DNA from: Bacteroidetes bacterium 47-18
GTDB taxonomy: Bacteria; Bacteroidota; Bacteroidia; Chitinophagales; Chitinophagaceae
Reading direction: 5' to 3'
Assembly (NCBI GenBank): GCA_001897155.1
Contig: MKSF01000012.1
Coordinates: 45,422-109,421 of the forward strand
Length of the DNA: 64,000 nt
In this document: one piece after another, positions 1-9,000 of the stretch
How positions within the stretch are numbered: position 1 is the stretch's first letter
Layout: every line of letters begins with the position of its first letter
Translations under genes and position numbers: made by a program
The notes under the pieces: generated by a model
Seen by the model: only the letters and a program-made list of their open reading frames with translations
Database searches by the model: none
What the model was told of the DNA's origin: nothing

Positions 1-109
1 TGAGAATATAGAGACCGGCAGGCTGCTGGGCGTCAATATCGTATTGTTACTGTTCTACTATAAAGAGCTGGCAGCGCTGGTATGGCAGAAGAAAAAGAAA
101 TTCTATTGA
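1..109 (+). CDS. C-terminal end of an unidentified protein (partial)
   Basis: An open frame enters from the left edge and ends at TGA 107-109, giving about 35 residues. The tail has a hydrophobic stretch (VNIVLLLFYY) followed by a lysine-rich end (WQKKKKFY), which would suit a last membrane helix with a positive cytoplasmic tail. A strong shared terminator follows at 154-206. The family cannot be named from this fragment, and the frame might be fortuitous. Confidence 0.4.
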   Translation, partial: ENIETGRLLGVNIVLLLFYYKELAALVWQKKKKFY

Positions 110-153
110 CCTTTCACACGCTGTTACTTAATCAGGCATTGTGTGATCCGCAA

Positions 154-206
154 CATCCATAAAGAAGAAGCCCCGCGAGTATCGCGGGGCTTCTTCTTTA
201 TGGATG
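154..206. terminator. 25-bp perfect hairpin, bidirectional terminator
   Basis: Arms 154-178 and 182-206 are perfectly complementary around a 3-base loop, with a GC core (CCCCGCGA) flanked by A-rich and T-rich outer stems. It lies between the end of the plus-strand partial gene (109) and the stop of the minus-strand transpeptidase gene (212), so it can end transcription from both sides. Confidence 0.85.
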
Positions 207-211
207 CAAAA

Positions 212-979
212 CTAAAATACGTATTTTCCGTCTTTGGTGTACATTACAGGAAGCACCTTTTTATGCGCCTCAAAATAGTCATACCCGGCTTTAAGGTTCA
301 GCCAGAACCTGTGCTTGTCCTCATCCTTACCATATTCCTTGGCAAGGAACCCGACACTGGCCTTGTTAAAGCGCGTGGGGAATATATGGATCGGGATATT
401 GTTCTGGCCCTGGAACCTTGCATTGAGGCATAGAATATAAAGCTCCTTGATAATGTTATCCGTCATAGGAAGACAGCCCACGGTATAGCAGGCCCCATGA
501 ATATAGATATCGCCGCCGGGCTTGTCCTTATTGCCCAGCACCATATCCGAATAGTTGGGATAGCTTACCAGCATGGACAGGTGGAAGTCACTTTTAGGAT
601 TGAAATGATTGATGAAATACAGGCCTTCCGGTACCTGCCGGTCGCCTTCCCATCTTTTGGGACCTAAAGACCCGGAAAGCGCGCATACCTTATACAGCTT
701 GAAGAAGCTGAAGGTATCTGCGCCGGGATTTTTCACCCACACTTCCAACTCATTCTGCGCCTTGAAGGACCTGAGATAAATATCCTTAGGAGGATACACC
801 AGCCCTTTCTGCTCAAACTCTTTCTTTAAGACGTCATTAAACTGGCTGAAAGCCTGGGACACCCTGGGCATGCTCATCTGGTAAGCCTTGAATACGGAAA
901 TGTCCGTATTGACCTGCGCCCTTACCACTGCGGTCACTGCCAGGCAGCAAAGCACCGCAAATAAAAAAAATCTTTTCAT
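212..979 (-). CDS. exported L,D-transpeptidase-like (YkuD/YafK type) protein
   Basis: 255 residues with an N-terminal signal peptide (hydrophobic stretch ending VVRAQ near residue 22). The signature is IHGACYTVGCLPM at about residues 160-172: His161 and Cys169 match the HxxxxxxxC catalytic core of YkuD-fold L,D-transpeptidases, closest to the YafK-like branch. Such enzymes cross-link peptidoglycan or attach proteins to it, or in YafK-type members cut that bond; they act in the periplasm. Which reaction this one performs cannot be read from sequence. It stands alone, with a terminator right after the stop. The start gives an intact signal peptide. Confidence 0.85.
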   Translation of the reverse strand: MKRFFLFAVLCCLAVTAVVRAQVNTDISVFKAYQMSMPRVSQAFSQFNDVLKKEFEQKGLVYPPKDIYLRSFKAQNELEVWVKNPGADTFSFFKLYKVCALSGSLGPKRWEGDRQVPEGLYFINHFNPKSDFHLSMLVSYPNYSDMVLGNKDKPGGDIYIHGACYTVGCLPMTDNIIKELYILCLNARFQGQNNIPIHIFPTRFNKASVGFLAKEYGKDEDKHRFWLNLKAGYDYFEAHKKVLPVMYTKDGKYVF

Positions 980-1061
980 TTATAAGGAGAAGCTATGTGA
1001 TATTATTGTTTAGACTCTATCTGTAAAGATAACAAATTTATGAGGCATCCGGACACAAAAA

Positions 1062-1097
1062 AACGCACTTTTATATCTGGTTATATAAAAATGCGTT
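1062..1097 (-). terminator. terminator of the transketolase gene
   Basis: Outer arms 1062-1067 and 1092-1097 (AACGCA/TGCGTT) plus an inner 8-bp A/T stem around CTGGTT. Read on the minus strand it is followed by a run of T, right after the transketolase stop at 1126. Confidence 0.75.
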
Positions 1098-1125
1098 AAT
1101 AAATAATATAACGGGGATGTGTTGC

Positions 1126-1971
1126 TTAGTAGTCGGCTGCGTCTTCCAGGATCAGCTCAGACAAGGCCGTTTCCAGTTGCGCATCGCTCGGAGCTATACC
1201 GTGCCATTCATGCGTACCCTGCATAAAGGAAACACCATAACCCATTTCGGTATGCATCAGTATACAGATAGGCCTGCCTTTTCCTACGAAAGAGCGGGCC
1301 AGCTCCAGGGTCTCCAGGACATTCTCCATATCATTACCATTCTTCATCTCCAGCACTTCCCAGCCAAAAGCCCTGAACTTAGCGTTCAGATCACCAAGAT
1401 CCATTACCTGGGCGGTAGGGCCGTCTATCTGCTGGCGGTTGACATCTATGGTAGCGATCAGGTTATCCACCTTATGATGCGCGGCAAACATGATAGCCTC
1501 CCAGTTCTGTCCTTCCTGCAGCTCTCCGTCACCGTGAAGGGAGTATACGATACGGCTGTCGTTATTCAGCTTTTTCGCTTTTGCCGCACCGGCCGCCACG
1601 CTCATACCCTGTCCCAGGGAACCGGAAGCGATCCTCACACCGGGCAGGTGCTCGTGGGTGGCAGGATGCCCCTGTAAACGGGAATTCAGCTTCCTGAAAG
1701 TAGACAGCTCACTTACCGGGAAATAGCCGCTCCTGGCCAGCACACTGTAAAATACCGGGGAAATATGACCGTTCGACAGGAAGAAAAGATCTTCTCCTAT
1801 ACCATCCATATTAAAGGCAGGGTCGTGCTTCATCACCTTGAAATAAAGCGCGGTGAGCAGGTCCGTACAGCCAAGAGAACCGCCGGGGTGCCCGCTTTGT
1901 ACGCCATGTACCATTTTCACAACGTCCCTGCGTACCTGGATGGCCATGTTTTTTAATTGTTGTAGTTCCAT
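1126..1971 (-). CDS. transketolase, N-terminal (thiamine diphosphate-binding) subunit
   Basis: 281 residues, about the size of the N-terminal half of split transketolases. Visible motifs are SGHPGGSLG near the N-terminus and the ThDP/Mg motif HGDGELQEGQNWEA followed by IDVNRQ. Transketolase moves two-carbon units in the non-oxidative pentose phosphate pathway, and this half needs a C-terminal partner carrying the pyrimidine-binding domain. No partner gene lies on either side or anywhere in the window. A longer frame starts at 2022, but a near-perfect promoter (2010-2040) lies inside that extension, so the start at 1971 (MELQQLKN) is chosen. Confidence 0.9.
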   Translation of the reverse strand: MELQQLKNMAIQVRRDVVKMVHGVQSGHPGGSLGCTDLLTALYFKVMKHDPAFNMDGIGEDLFFLSNGHISPVFYSVLARSGYFPVSELSTFRKLNSRLQGHPATHEHLPGVRIASGSLGQGMSVAAGAAKAKKLNNDSRIVYSLHGDGELQEGQNWEAIMFAAHHKVDNLIATIDVNRQQIDGPTAQVMDLGDLNAKFRAFGWEVLEMKNGNDMENVLETLELARSFVGKGRPICILMHTEMGYGVSFMQGTHEWHGIAPSDAQLETALSELILEDAADY

Positions 1972-2009
1972 TTGATAGAAGAATTGGAAAGCTATAGTAT
2001 TTGTGCAGG

Positions 2010-2040
2010 CAAAATTATCCATTTATTCCTTTGCATCAAA
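2010..2040 (-). promoter_or_regulatory. Bacteroidota-type promoter of the transketolase gene
   Basis: On the minus strand TTTG (2040-2037), a 19-base spacer, then TAATTTTG (2017-2010) fit the -33 TTTG / -7 TAnnTTTG consensus of this phylum. Predicted initiation near 2003 rules out the upstream ATG at 2022. Confidence 0.75.
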
Positions 2041-2075
2041 GTCCTATATAATATTGTTTTGATATTAATATAAAA

Positions 2076-2101
2076 GGACGCAACGAAAAATCATTGCGTC
2101 C
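2076..2101 (-). terminator. terminator of the Nfu/NifU gene
   Basis: Eight-base arms (GGACGCAA/TTGCGTCC) around a 10-base loop, followed on the minus strand by TTTTAT. It lies 33 bases past the stop of the NifU-family gene. Confidence 0.8.
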
Positions 2102-2133
2102 GGGTTTATGATACCATTTTAATAATAAAATAC

Positions 2134-2718
2134 TTATTCAGCCTCTGCCACCACTTCCTTTACTTCCGGGATCATCCGTTTCATCATACCTTCGATGCCC
2201 GATTTCAGGGTCACCATGGAAGACGGGCACCCGGAACAGCTACCCTGTAACATGAGCTTTACCACCCCGTCATCATAGCCGCGGAAGCTGATAGCGCCGC
2301 CGTCCATTTCAACTGCGGGCTTCACATAGTTTTCCAGCATTTCCTTGATGCGGGTCACCACATCTTTATCGCTGTCATTGATAAGGATCTCATCCTCTTT
2401 CTTCTCCGGCACCAGCTCTTCTATAATGACCTGCTTGCCTTCTTCCAGGTAGGCTTTCAGGAATTGTCTCACCGTCGGGATGATCTCCTCCCACAGCGCC
2501 TCGGGGCTTTTGGTGAGGGTCACAAAGTTACTGGCGATAAACACGCCGCGAACAAAGGGAAAGCCGAATAATTCCTGCGCCAGCGGAGAAGGTTCCGTCT
2601 GGTCCTGCTCTGTAAAATCAATGCTCTTCCCGGGATAGAGCAATTTGTTGGCCACGAATTTCATGGTTTCCGGGTTAGGGGTCATTTCCGTATATATGCT
2701 GACGATCATGCTGGACAT
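2134..2718 (-). CDS. Nfu/NifU-family Fe-S cluster carrier protein
   Basis: 194 residues in two domains. The N-terminal Nfu domain carries the typical TPNPETMKFV motif at residues 13-22. The C-terminal NifU-like domain carries the cluster-binding pair Cys161-x-x-Cys164 in GSCSGCPSS. Proteins of this design receive a [4Fe-4S] cluster from the assembly scaffold and pass it to target enzymes in the cytosol. The gene is monocistronic, with its own terminator and a probable -7 box at 2789-2796. A cysteine desulfurase gene that could supply sulfur lies at 26.6 kb, and the window encodes Fe-S clients such as MiaB, RlmN and MutY. Confidence 0.92.
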   Translation of the reverse strand: MSSMIVSIYTEMTPNPETMKFVANKLLYPGKSIDFTEQDQTEPSPLAQELFGFPFVRGVFIASNFVTLTKSPEALWEEIIPTVRQFLKAYLEEGKQVIIEELVPEKKEDEILINDSDKDVVTRIKEMLENYVKPAVEMDGGAISFRGYDDGVVKLMLQGSCSGCPSSMVTLKSGIEGMMKRMIPEVKEVVAEAE

Positions 2719-2788
2719 AATGCAAATAGTTTGTTTGTTAGCGTATGATAAGCCGAATATCTTATATTATATTACAAAACTTATGATG

Positions 2789-2796
2789 CAAAGATA
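2789..2796 (-). promoter_or_regulatory. -7 box before the Nfu/NifU gene
   Basis: TATCTTTG on the minus strand matches TAnnTTTG, about 70 bases before the start codon. No clear -33 TTTG is seen at the usual distance. Confidence 0.45.
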
Positions 2797-2902
2797 CGGA
2801 TTTTTAGCCGCAACGAAGTAGATATTAGCAATAGCAGGTTAGAAAATAACGATAATGTGACAATTTTTGCTGTTAATTTTTCATAATAAAATTAACCGTC
2901 TC

Positions 2903-2933
2903 TTTGCATTTTAAACAGGACATAGTACCTTTG
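2903..2933 (+). promoter_or_regulatory. Bacteroidota-type promoter of the methionine operon leader
   Basis: TTTG at 2903-2906, a 19-base spacer, then TACCTTTG at 2926-2933 match the phylum consensus exactly. Initiation near 2940 gives a leader of about 200 nt before the start codon at 3138, much longer than other leaders in this window. Confidence 0.8.
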
Positions 2934-2966
2934 TGCCGATCCAGCGTGATCAGACTGTCAAAAATT

Positions 2967-3008
2967 ATGAAATATATGTATCCAGATATGCCGGTAATGA
3001 TGTGGTAA
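2967..3008 (+). CDS. methionine-rich leader peptide (MKYMYPDMPVMMW)
   Basis: A 13-codon frame reads MKYMYPDMPVMMW then TAA at 3006-3008, with five Met codons including a tandem pair at 2997-3002. It begins about 27 nt after the predicted transcription start and lies upstream of an intrinsic terminator (3061-3085) that precedes two transsulfuration-type genes. The content matches the amino acid made by the operon, as in the his, trp and leu leaders. Its length and placement let a ribosome at the stop codon cover the antiterminator strand at 3014-3020, while one waiting at the Met pair leaves it free. Translation is inferred, not shown. Confidence 0.7.
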   Translation: MKYMYPDMPVMMW

Positions 3009-3013
3009 CAGCC

Positions 3014-3085
3014 GCAGGTTTCTAGATATTATACATTTCAATGTTTATAAAAAAATCAAGAACCTGCCCGATGGCAGGTTTTTTT
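3014..3085 (+). promoter_or_regulatory. antiterminator/terminator attenuator of the methionine operon
   Basis: The terminator has arms 3061-3068 (AACCTGCC) and 3073-3080 (GGCAGGTT), loop CGAT, then a T-run to 3085. GCAGGTT at 3014-3020 can instead pair with AACCTGC at 3061-3067, taking the left arm of the terminator. The two structures are mutually exclusive, which is the layout of transcription attenuation. A second GC-rich hairpin follows at about 3090-3113, close to the start codon. Confidence 0.7.
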
Positions 3086-3137
3086 AAATCCCGGCCGGAA
3101 AACCGGAGCGGGGTAACTGTTTAAAAACTATATAAAA

Positions 3138-4316
3138 ATGTCTATTCAACTCCAGACCCTCCTGGCGAACATTCCCCTGTACGCCGGACTGACCGATGCC
3201 TATGGTGCCACGCACCTCCCTGTGTACAACACTGCCACCTACGACCTTAAACGGCAGCAGGATACCGAAAAAACCTATGATTATTCCCGGAGCGACAACC
3301 CCACGCGCAACGCGCTGGAAAAAGTCTTTGCCCTGGCGGAAGAAGGCGCTTCCTGCACCTGTGTCAACAGCGGGCTTGCCGCAATAAAGCTCCTCATTGA
3401 AGCCGCCACCCGGGCCAACGATACCATACTGGTAGAGAAAAACTGCTACGGGGGTACTTTCCGCATGCTGAAGATCGCGCTGGAACAGTTCAATATACAG
3501 ACCCTGTACGTGGATTTTACACAGGAGGACGCTGTGGAAGCCCATTTAAAAAACCATGACGTCCGGCTTGTATGGTGTGAATCACCCACCAATCCCAACC
3601 TGAAAATCATTGACCTGGTCCGCATAGCTGCCTTATGCAGGCAGTACGACGCTTTACTGGCCGTGGACAACAGCATGGCCACCTTTGCCAGCCAGCAGCC
3701 TTTACTGGCAGGCGCTGATTTTTCCATCTTTTCCTCCACCAAGTTCATATCCGGCCACGGCAGCGTCACTGCCGGCGCCGTAGTGAGTAAAACGCCTGAA
3801 TGGGGTGAAAGGATCGCTTACCTGTCCAATGCCTACGGGCTGGCGCAATCGCCTTTTGACTGCTACCTGGTATCCCTCGGTCTTCCTACGCTGATACAAC
3901 GTATGAAAGCACAGGAGCAGAGCGCGCTGCAGCTTGCCCGGTACCTGGAGCAGCAGGACTGGGTGGAGACCGTATTATTCCCCGGTCTCCCTTCGCACCC
4001 GCAATACGACCTGGCGACAGCGCAGTTACGGATCATACCATCCATCATATCAGTAACGCTCCGGGAGGCAGGTATGGTAAGCGGTATCGTCCGGAATCTC
4101 AGGCTCTTCGGGCAAAAAGTCTCCTTCGGGTGCGCGGACTCCCGCATAGAGCTGCCGGCTGATATGAGCCACGCATCCTTGTCTGAAGCAGAGTTGAACG
4201 CGCATGGGCTCAGCCGGAGGCTCATACGCCTGTCCGTAGGCCTGGAAGACAGCCGGGACCTGATCAGGGATTTTGAGAATGCCGTTAAATTATGTGCCAT
4301 ATGCGAAGTCTGTTAA
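3138..4316 (+). CDS. PLP-dependent cystathionine gamma-synthase/beta-lyase family enzyme
   Basis: 392 residues, the usual size for Cys/Met-metabolism PLP enzymes. Family features are YSRSDNPTRNALE (residues 49-61, phosphate and neighbouring-subunit contacts), CESPTNP (147-153), AVDNS (175-179) and the PLP lysine Lys202 in SSTKFISGHGS. The family includes cystathionine gamma-synthase, cystathionine beta-lyase, methionine gamma-lyase and O-acyl-homoserine sulfhydrylases; motifs alone do not separate them. The Met-rich leader and attenuator upstream favour a role in methionine synthesis. Its 3' end overlaps the next gene by 25 bases, indicating translational coupling. Confidence 0.88.
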   Translation: MSIQLQTLLANIPLYAGLTDAYGATHLPVYNTATYDLKRQQDTEKTYDYSRSDNPTRNALEKVFALAEEGASCTCVNSGLAAIKLLIEAATRANDTILVEKNCYGGTFRMLKIALEQFNIQTLYVDFTQEDAVEAHLKNHDVRLVWCESPTNPNLKIIDLVRIAALCRQYDALLAVDNSMATFASQQPLLAGADFSIFSSTKFISGHGSVTAGAVVSKTPEWGERIAYLSNAYGLAQSPFDCYLVSLGLPTLIQRMKAQEQSALQLARYLEQQDWVETVLFPGLPSHPQYDLATAQLRIIPSIISVTLREAGMVSGIVRNLRLFGQKVSFGCADSRIELPADMSHASLSEAELNAHGLSRRLIRLSVGLEDSRDLIRDFENAVKLCAICEVC

Positions 4317-5782
4317 AGCACATCCCCGCCGGCAGCAGCATTCCCCTTAATAACCCGTTTGCAGTGTCCGTATCGCTGCCCACCTTGTCGGACGTTATCA
4401 AATATGAAGAAGGGGATGCGGCATTCCTGGAAAGCATGGAGACCGGCTACCCGCGTTTCTTCACTCACAGGTATGTAAGGCTGTACCTGCAACATATACG
4501 GGAGCAGCACCGGGTACCGGAAGACCGGCAACTGATCCCCGTCAACAGCTATAACGCCGTATGCCGGGTGGAAGAGCTGCTGGGCAGTCCGGTAGCGCAT
4601 ATCCGGGCAGGCAACTGGTATTGTATCGTTACCGCACAGGATGACCCGGATGCCGGCCGGATCAGGCATATCATACGGAATTGCGGGTTCCTGATCAGCA
4701 GCAGGGCGCTGGCCGTTTACCTGCATGAGCTGCATATCCTGCCGCAGCTTTACCACGAAGATACTGCTCCTTATGACCAGGGCGAAACGATCATCAGGGA
4801 AGTGCTGGCCTCCTCTTACCAGACCCAGCCGGAGCATGTGCTGCTGACCAATTCAGGGATGAACGCGCTGTATGCCGGTATCAGGGCGCTGTGCGAAAAA
4901 GCTGCCGGTAAGCGGCAGATCGTAAGAATGGGACACTGCTATATAGATACGCTGGAGCTGCTGGAAAGATGCGCATCGTCCGTATATGTGCATAAAGACA
5001 TTCATGATCTCCAGGAACTGGAACTCTATCTGCAGCAGCATGCACAGCATATCGCGCTGGTATTCATCGAATCGGTCAGCAATCCTTTATTGCAGGTAGC
5101 GGACCTCCCGGCCCTGTACAGGCTGTGCCGGCAGTTTGATATCCCGCTGCTGGTAGATGCCACCTTCTCTTCCGGCTTTATCACTACCGTATATCAGCAC
5201 GCGGATGTAATAGTGGAAAGCCTGACCAAGTTCGCATCGGGCCACGCCGATATGCTTGCAGGCAGCATTGTTACGGTCAACACGGATGTGCTGACCATTG
5301 CGGATTGCCTGCCTTACAGGGAAGCTCCTGCTATTTACGATACGGCACGGCTGGCACTGGAGATAAAAGATTACAGGAGCAGGCTGGAAAAGGTCTCTCA
5401 TAATACGAAATTGCTGACAACCTATTTCCGGCAGTTCAGCCATATCATAGAAAGCATTTATGTGGCTTCCGGCAGCGATGCCTACGCCCGCATCCGTAAA
5501 GATGCACTGGAGCCTGGCCTGATATCCCTGGTCTTCAGGGACGACCTGAGCCTGTATTACGACCGGCTGCCGGTCGCCAAAGGACCCAGCCTGGGCACGG
5601 ATTTCACGCTCGTGATGCCTTATGTGTACCTGGCCCATTATGAAGCCTGCAAGAATGAAAAGGCCTATGCGGAGCTTTTACAGGCCGGCCTCAATAAAAA
5701 TATGATCCGTATTTCCGTCGGTACAGAACCCATTGAGGAGATTACCGGAGCTTTCGATGCAGTGCTGACAAATCCTGGCTGA
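4292..5782 (+). CDS. long-form PLP-dependent transsulfuration enzyme (cystathionine gamma-synthase-like)
   Basis: 496 residues, about 100 longer than its upstream neighbour. The C-terminal two thirds is a Cys/Met-metabolism PLP domain with Lys313 in SLTKFASGHAD, LLVDATFSSG and FIESVSNPLL. The N-terminal extension has AVSVSLPTLSDVIKYEEGD and TGYPRFFTH, which resemble the extended N-terminus I associate with fungal cystathionine gamma-synthases. It overlaps the upstream gene (start 4292, or the in-frame ATG at 4301), so the two are probably made together, perhaps as successive transsulfuration steps or a heteromer. Substrate is not deducible. A repeat element, not a simple terminator, follows. 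Confidence 0.82.
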   Translation: MCHMRSLLKHIPAGSSIPLNNPFAVSVSLPTLSDVIKYEEGDAAFLESMETGYPRFFTHRYVRLYLQHIREQHRVPEDRQLIPVNSYNAVCRVEELLGSPVAHIRAGNWYCIVTAQDDPDAGRIRHIIRNCGFLISSRALAVYLHELHILPQLYHEDTAPYDQGETIIREVLASSYQTQPEHVLLTNSGMNALYAGIRALCEKAAGKRQIVRMGHCYIDTLELLERCASSVYVHKDIHDLQELELYLQQHAQHIALVFIESVSNPLLQVADLPALYRLCRQFDIPLLVDATFSSGFITTVYQHADVIVESLTKFASGHADMLAGSIVTVNTDVLTIADCLPYREAPAIYDTARLALEIKDYRSRLEKVSHNTKLLTTYFRQFSHIIESIYVASGSDAYARIRKDALEPGLISLVFRDDLSLYYDRLPVAKGPSLGTDFTLVMPYVYLAHYEACKNEKAYAELLQAGLNKNMIRISVGTEPIEEITGAFDAVLTNPG

Positions 5783-5858
5783 CACGATGCAGATGCCTAT
5801 ATGATCGCTTTGTTGCTTACATATAGATAGTCCGTTAAAAAATGGTCGTCTAATAGTC

Positions 5859-5990
5859 AACCATCCCGTCACATGGAATTCCATATGACAGGGTGGTTAT
5901 GTGTACCCGTCACATTTCGACAGGACTCAATGTGACAAAACAAGCTCAATATGACACGACAGAGCTAAATGTAACACGACAAGCTCCATG
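5859..5990. repeat. composite two-hairpin intergenic repeat, copy 1
   Basis: Hairpin A (about 5859-5899) has near-complementary arms ending around ATATGACAGGGTGGTT. Hairpin B (5909-5936) is GTCACATTTCGACAGG with its complement CAATGTGAC. A decayed tail repeats GCTCAATATGACA-like units to about 5990. The same A-spacer-B order occurs near 28.0 kb, and inverted near 29.75 kb. It fills the 252-base gap between two convergent genes. Confidence 0.75.
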
Positions 5991-6034
5991 CGGCAATAAA
6001 AAGAGGCCTTTCAGACAGCGTCCGCCGTTGTAGC

Positions 6035-9000
6035 TTACGCATTGCTTTTCCTGTAGGCATAGTAAAATACTACAGGCAATATGGAAAAAGAGAGCACCAG
6101 GCATATCAGCAATCCGCCCACGATCATTATGGCCAGGGGCTTCTGGATCTCAGAGCCCATACCGGTGGATAAGGCAGCAGGCAGCAATCCCATAGCGCCC
6201 ATGAGCGCTATCATCACCACGGGTCGTATCCTGCTCCTCACACCCTGCTCAATAGCTTTCATCAGTCCTGCCTTTTTCCTGAGATTGTCCCGGATGACCC
6301 CTATCAGCACAATACCGTCTATCGTTGCCACGCCGAACAGGATAATAAAGCCTATACCCGCGGAGATGCCGAAAATAGTATTGGTGAGCCACAGGGAAAT
6401 GAAGCCGCCGATGAAGGCAAACGGCAGGGTAAGCGAAGCGATGACCGTATCTTTGATATTGCCGAAATTGAAGTACAGCAGCACCAGGATAAGCGCCAGT
6501 GAGATCGGGATAACGAGCGCCAGCTGTGCGGTCGCCCTTTCCTTGCTCTCAAACTCACCCGCCCACTCCATATGGTTTTCTTTGGGCAGCTGCACTTCCC
6601 TGGCAACCGTTTTTTTTGCCTCCGTGATGGTGCTGCCCAGATCCCTGCCTTCAATGCTGAACCCCACGCCTATATACCTGCTGTTGCCTTCCCGGTAAAT
6701 AAAGGCCGGGCCTGTCTGGTAACCGATAGTGGCGATCTCCTGCAGCGGTACGTTTTGCCCGTTGGCAGCAGGAATGAGGATATTGCCTATCTCTTCCGGC
6801 GTATTACGGTAAGACTCCTGGAAACGCAGCACGACATCGAACATCCGGTCATTCTCATAAAAAGAGGTGGCCGCCTGCCCGCCTATGGTCATCGCGATAA
6901 CGGCCTGCGCATCGGCGGTGGTGACACCGTATTTGGACATTTTGGAATCATGGAGCTGAATACGGAGCTCTGGCAGTCCTATGTTCTTGTACACATTGAT
7001 ATCGGTTATACCTCTTACTTTGCCTATCGCTCCCGCTACTTTACCGGCGTATTTCTCCAGGTCATACAGGTCATCGCCGAATATTTTTATAACCAGGGAG
7101 CTTTTCACCCCTGCAACAAATTCCTCCACATTGTCCTGTATAGGCTGGCTGAACCCGAAATTGATGCCCGGGTATTGAGAGAGCTGCTCCCGCATTTCCT
7201 GCACAATGGTCTCCTTGGAAACTTTCCGCTTCCAGGTATCCTTATCTTTCAGCTGCACATTGAATTCTATGTTGAAAAAGCCTGTAGGGTCCGTACCGTC
7301 ATTGGGCCTTCCCGTCTGTGTGAAGATATAGGCTATCTCATCAAATTTACCCATCAGCATCTCTTTCATCTCGCCTGTCAGCCTGGTGGATTCCTTAAGG
7401 TTCACGCTGTTAGGCAAGGTCGCGCGGATATAGATGGCACCTTCATTCAGCCGGGGGAGGAATTCAGAACCGTAATGCATGAATTTAACGATACATAATG
7501 CCAGTATGCCTATGAATATCCCGATAGTAGCCTTCTTATACCTGAATGCGGTGGTGTACAGGCCGTAAATGGTTTTTGTAAAGAACCGGGTCACCACATT
7601 CTCCTTTTCCTCGATATTCCTGGTAAGCAGCAGCTTACACATTGCTGGGACATAGGTCAGGCTCAGCAGCAGGGAACCCAGCAGCGCATACCCCAGCGTA
7701 AAGGCCAGCGGGCGGAACATCTTGCCCTCCACCTTCTGGAAGGAGAATATAGGCATCAGCGCCACGATAAGGATCAGTAAAGCGAAAAAGATGTAGGAAG
7801 CGACACTCCCGGCGCTCTTTTTTATGATGCCTACCTTACTGATCCGGGCGAACTTTTCCTGGCCCAGCTTATGGGCGTGATGGGCCAGCGCCACGAAGAC
7901 CGTCTCCACGATCACCAGCGTACCCTCCAGCAGCAGGCCAAAGTCCAGCGAGCCCATAGATATCAGGTTGGCGGGCAGACCCTGTATCTTCAGCATGATG
8001 ATGGCAAACAGGAAAGCGAGCGGTATCACTGAAGCCACGATAAGGGAGGATTTCAGGTTATTCAGGAATATAAATACGATAATGGAGACCAGGATGATGC
8101 CCTCCACCAGGTTCTTGGAAACCGTGTGCACCGTATTATCCACCAGGTGGGTCCTGTCTACAATAGGAACGATCTGTATATTGGCTGGCAATACCCGGCT
8201 GTTCAGCTCTTCGATCTTAGCCTTCAGCTTCTCAATGACCGCAGACGGGTTCTCCCCTCTCAGCATGATCACGATGCCTTCCACCAGGTCATTCTCCTTA
8301 TTATAGCCTACCTGTCCCAGCCGGGGCTTATTGGACACCACGACCTCTGCCACATTCTTTATCAGGATAGGCGTGGAGCCGTTAAGGGTAATGGTAATAT
8401 TCTCAATATCATCAATGCTTTCCAGCAGACCGACACCCCGGACCACATACGCCTGATTCCCCTGCTCTATGACATCTCCTCCCACATTGATATTAGATTT
8501 GGATACTGCTTCATATACATCCAGCGGCGTGAGGCTGTAGTTCTTCAGCTCCGTGGGATTGATACGTATCTCGTATATCTTTTCCTCCCCGCCGAAGCTG
8601 ATGATATCCGCGATACCCGGAACGCTCAGCAGCTCCCGCTCTATCACCCAGTCCTGTATGGCAGCGACCTCCTTAATAGGAAGGTCGCTTTTGAGTATAT
8701 AGCGGAATATCTCGCCGGTAGCCCCGGACGGAGGCTCGATAGCGGCTTCCGCCCCTTCCGGCAGCGATACGCCGCCCAGCTTATTGGACACGTATTGCTG
8801 GGCATAAAAATCATCCACATTGTCTTCGAACTGCACCGTTACCACGGACAGGCCGAAAAGGGATATGGAACGGATCACCGATTTCCGGGGGATGGTATTC
8901 ATGACCTTGGAGATGGGCAGGGTTACCAGCTTCTCCATTTCCTCGGCGCTCCTGCCCGGCCATTGCGTGATGATCCTGGCACGGGTATTGGTCACATCGG

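Noticed and set aside
2940..3137. SAM riboswitch in the methionine operon leader
   Set aside because: I could not find the SAM-I core blocks or the short SAM-II pseudoknot pattern. The Met-rich frame plus competing stems explain the leader better.
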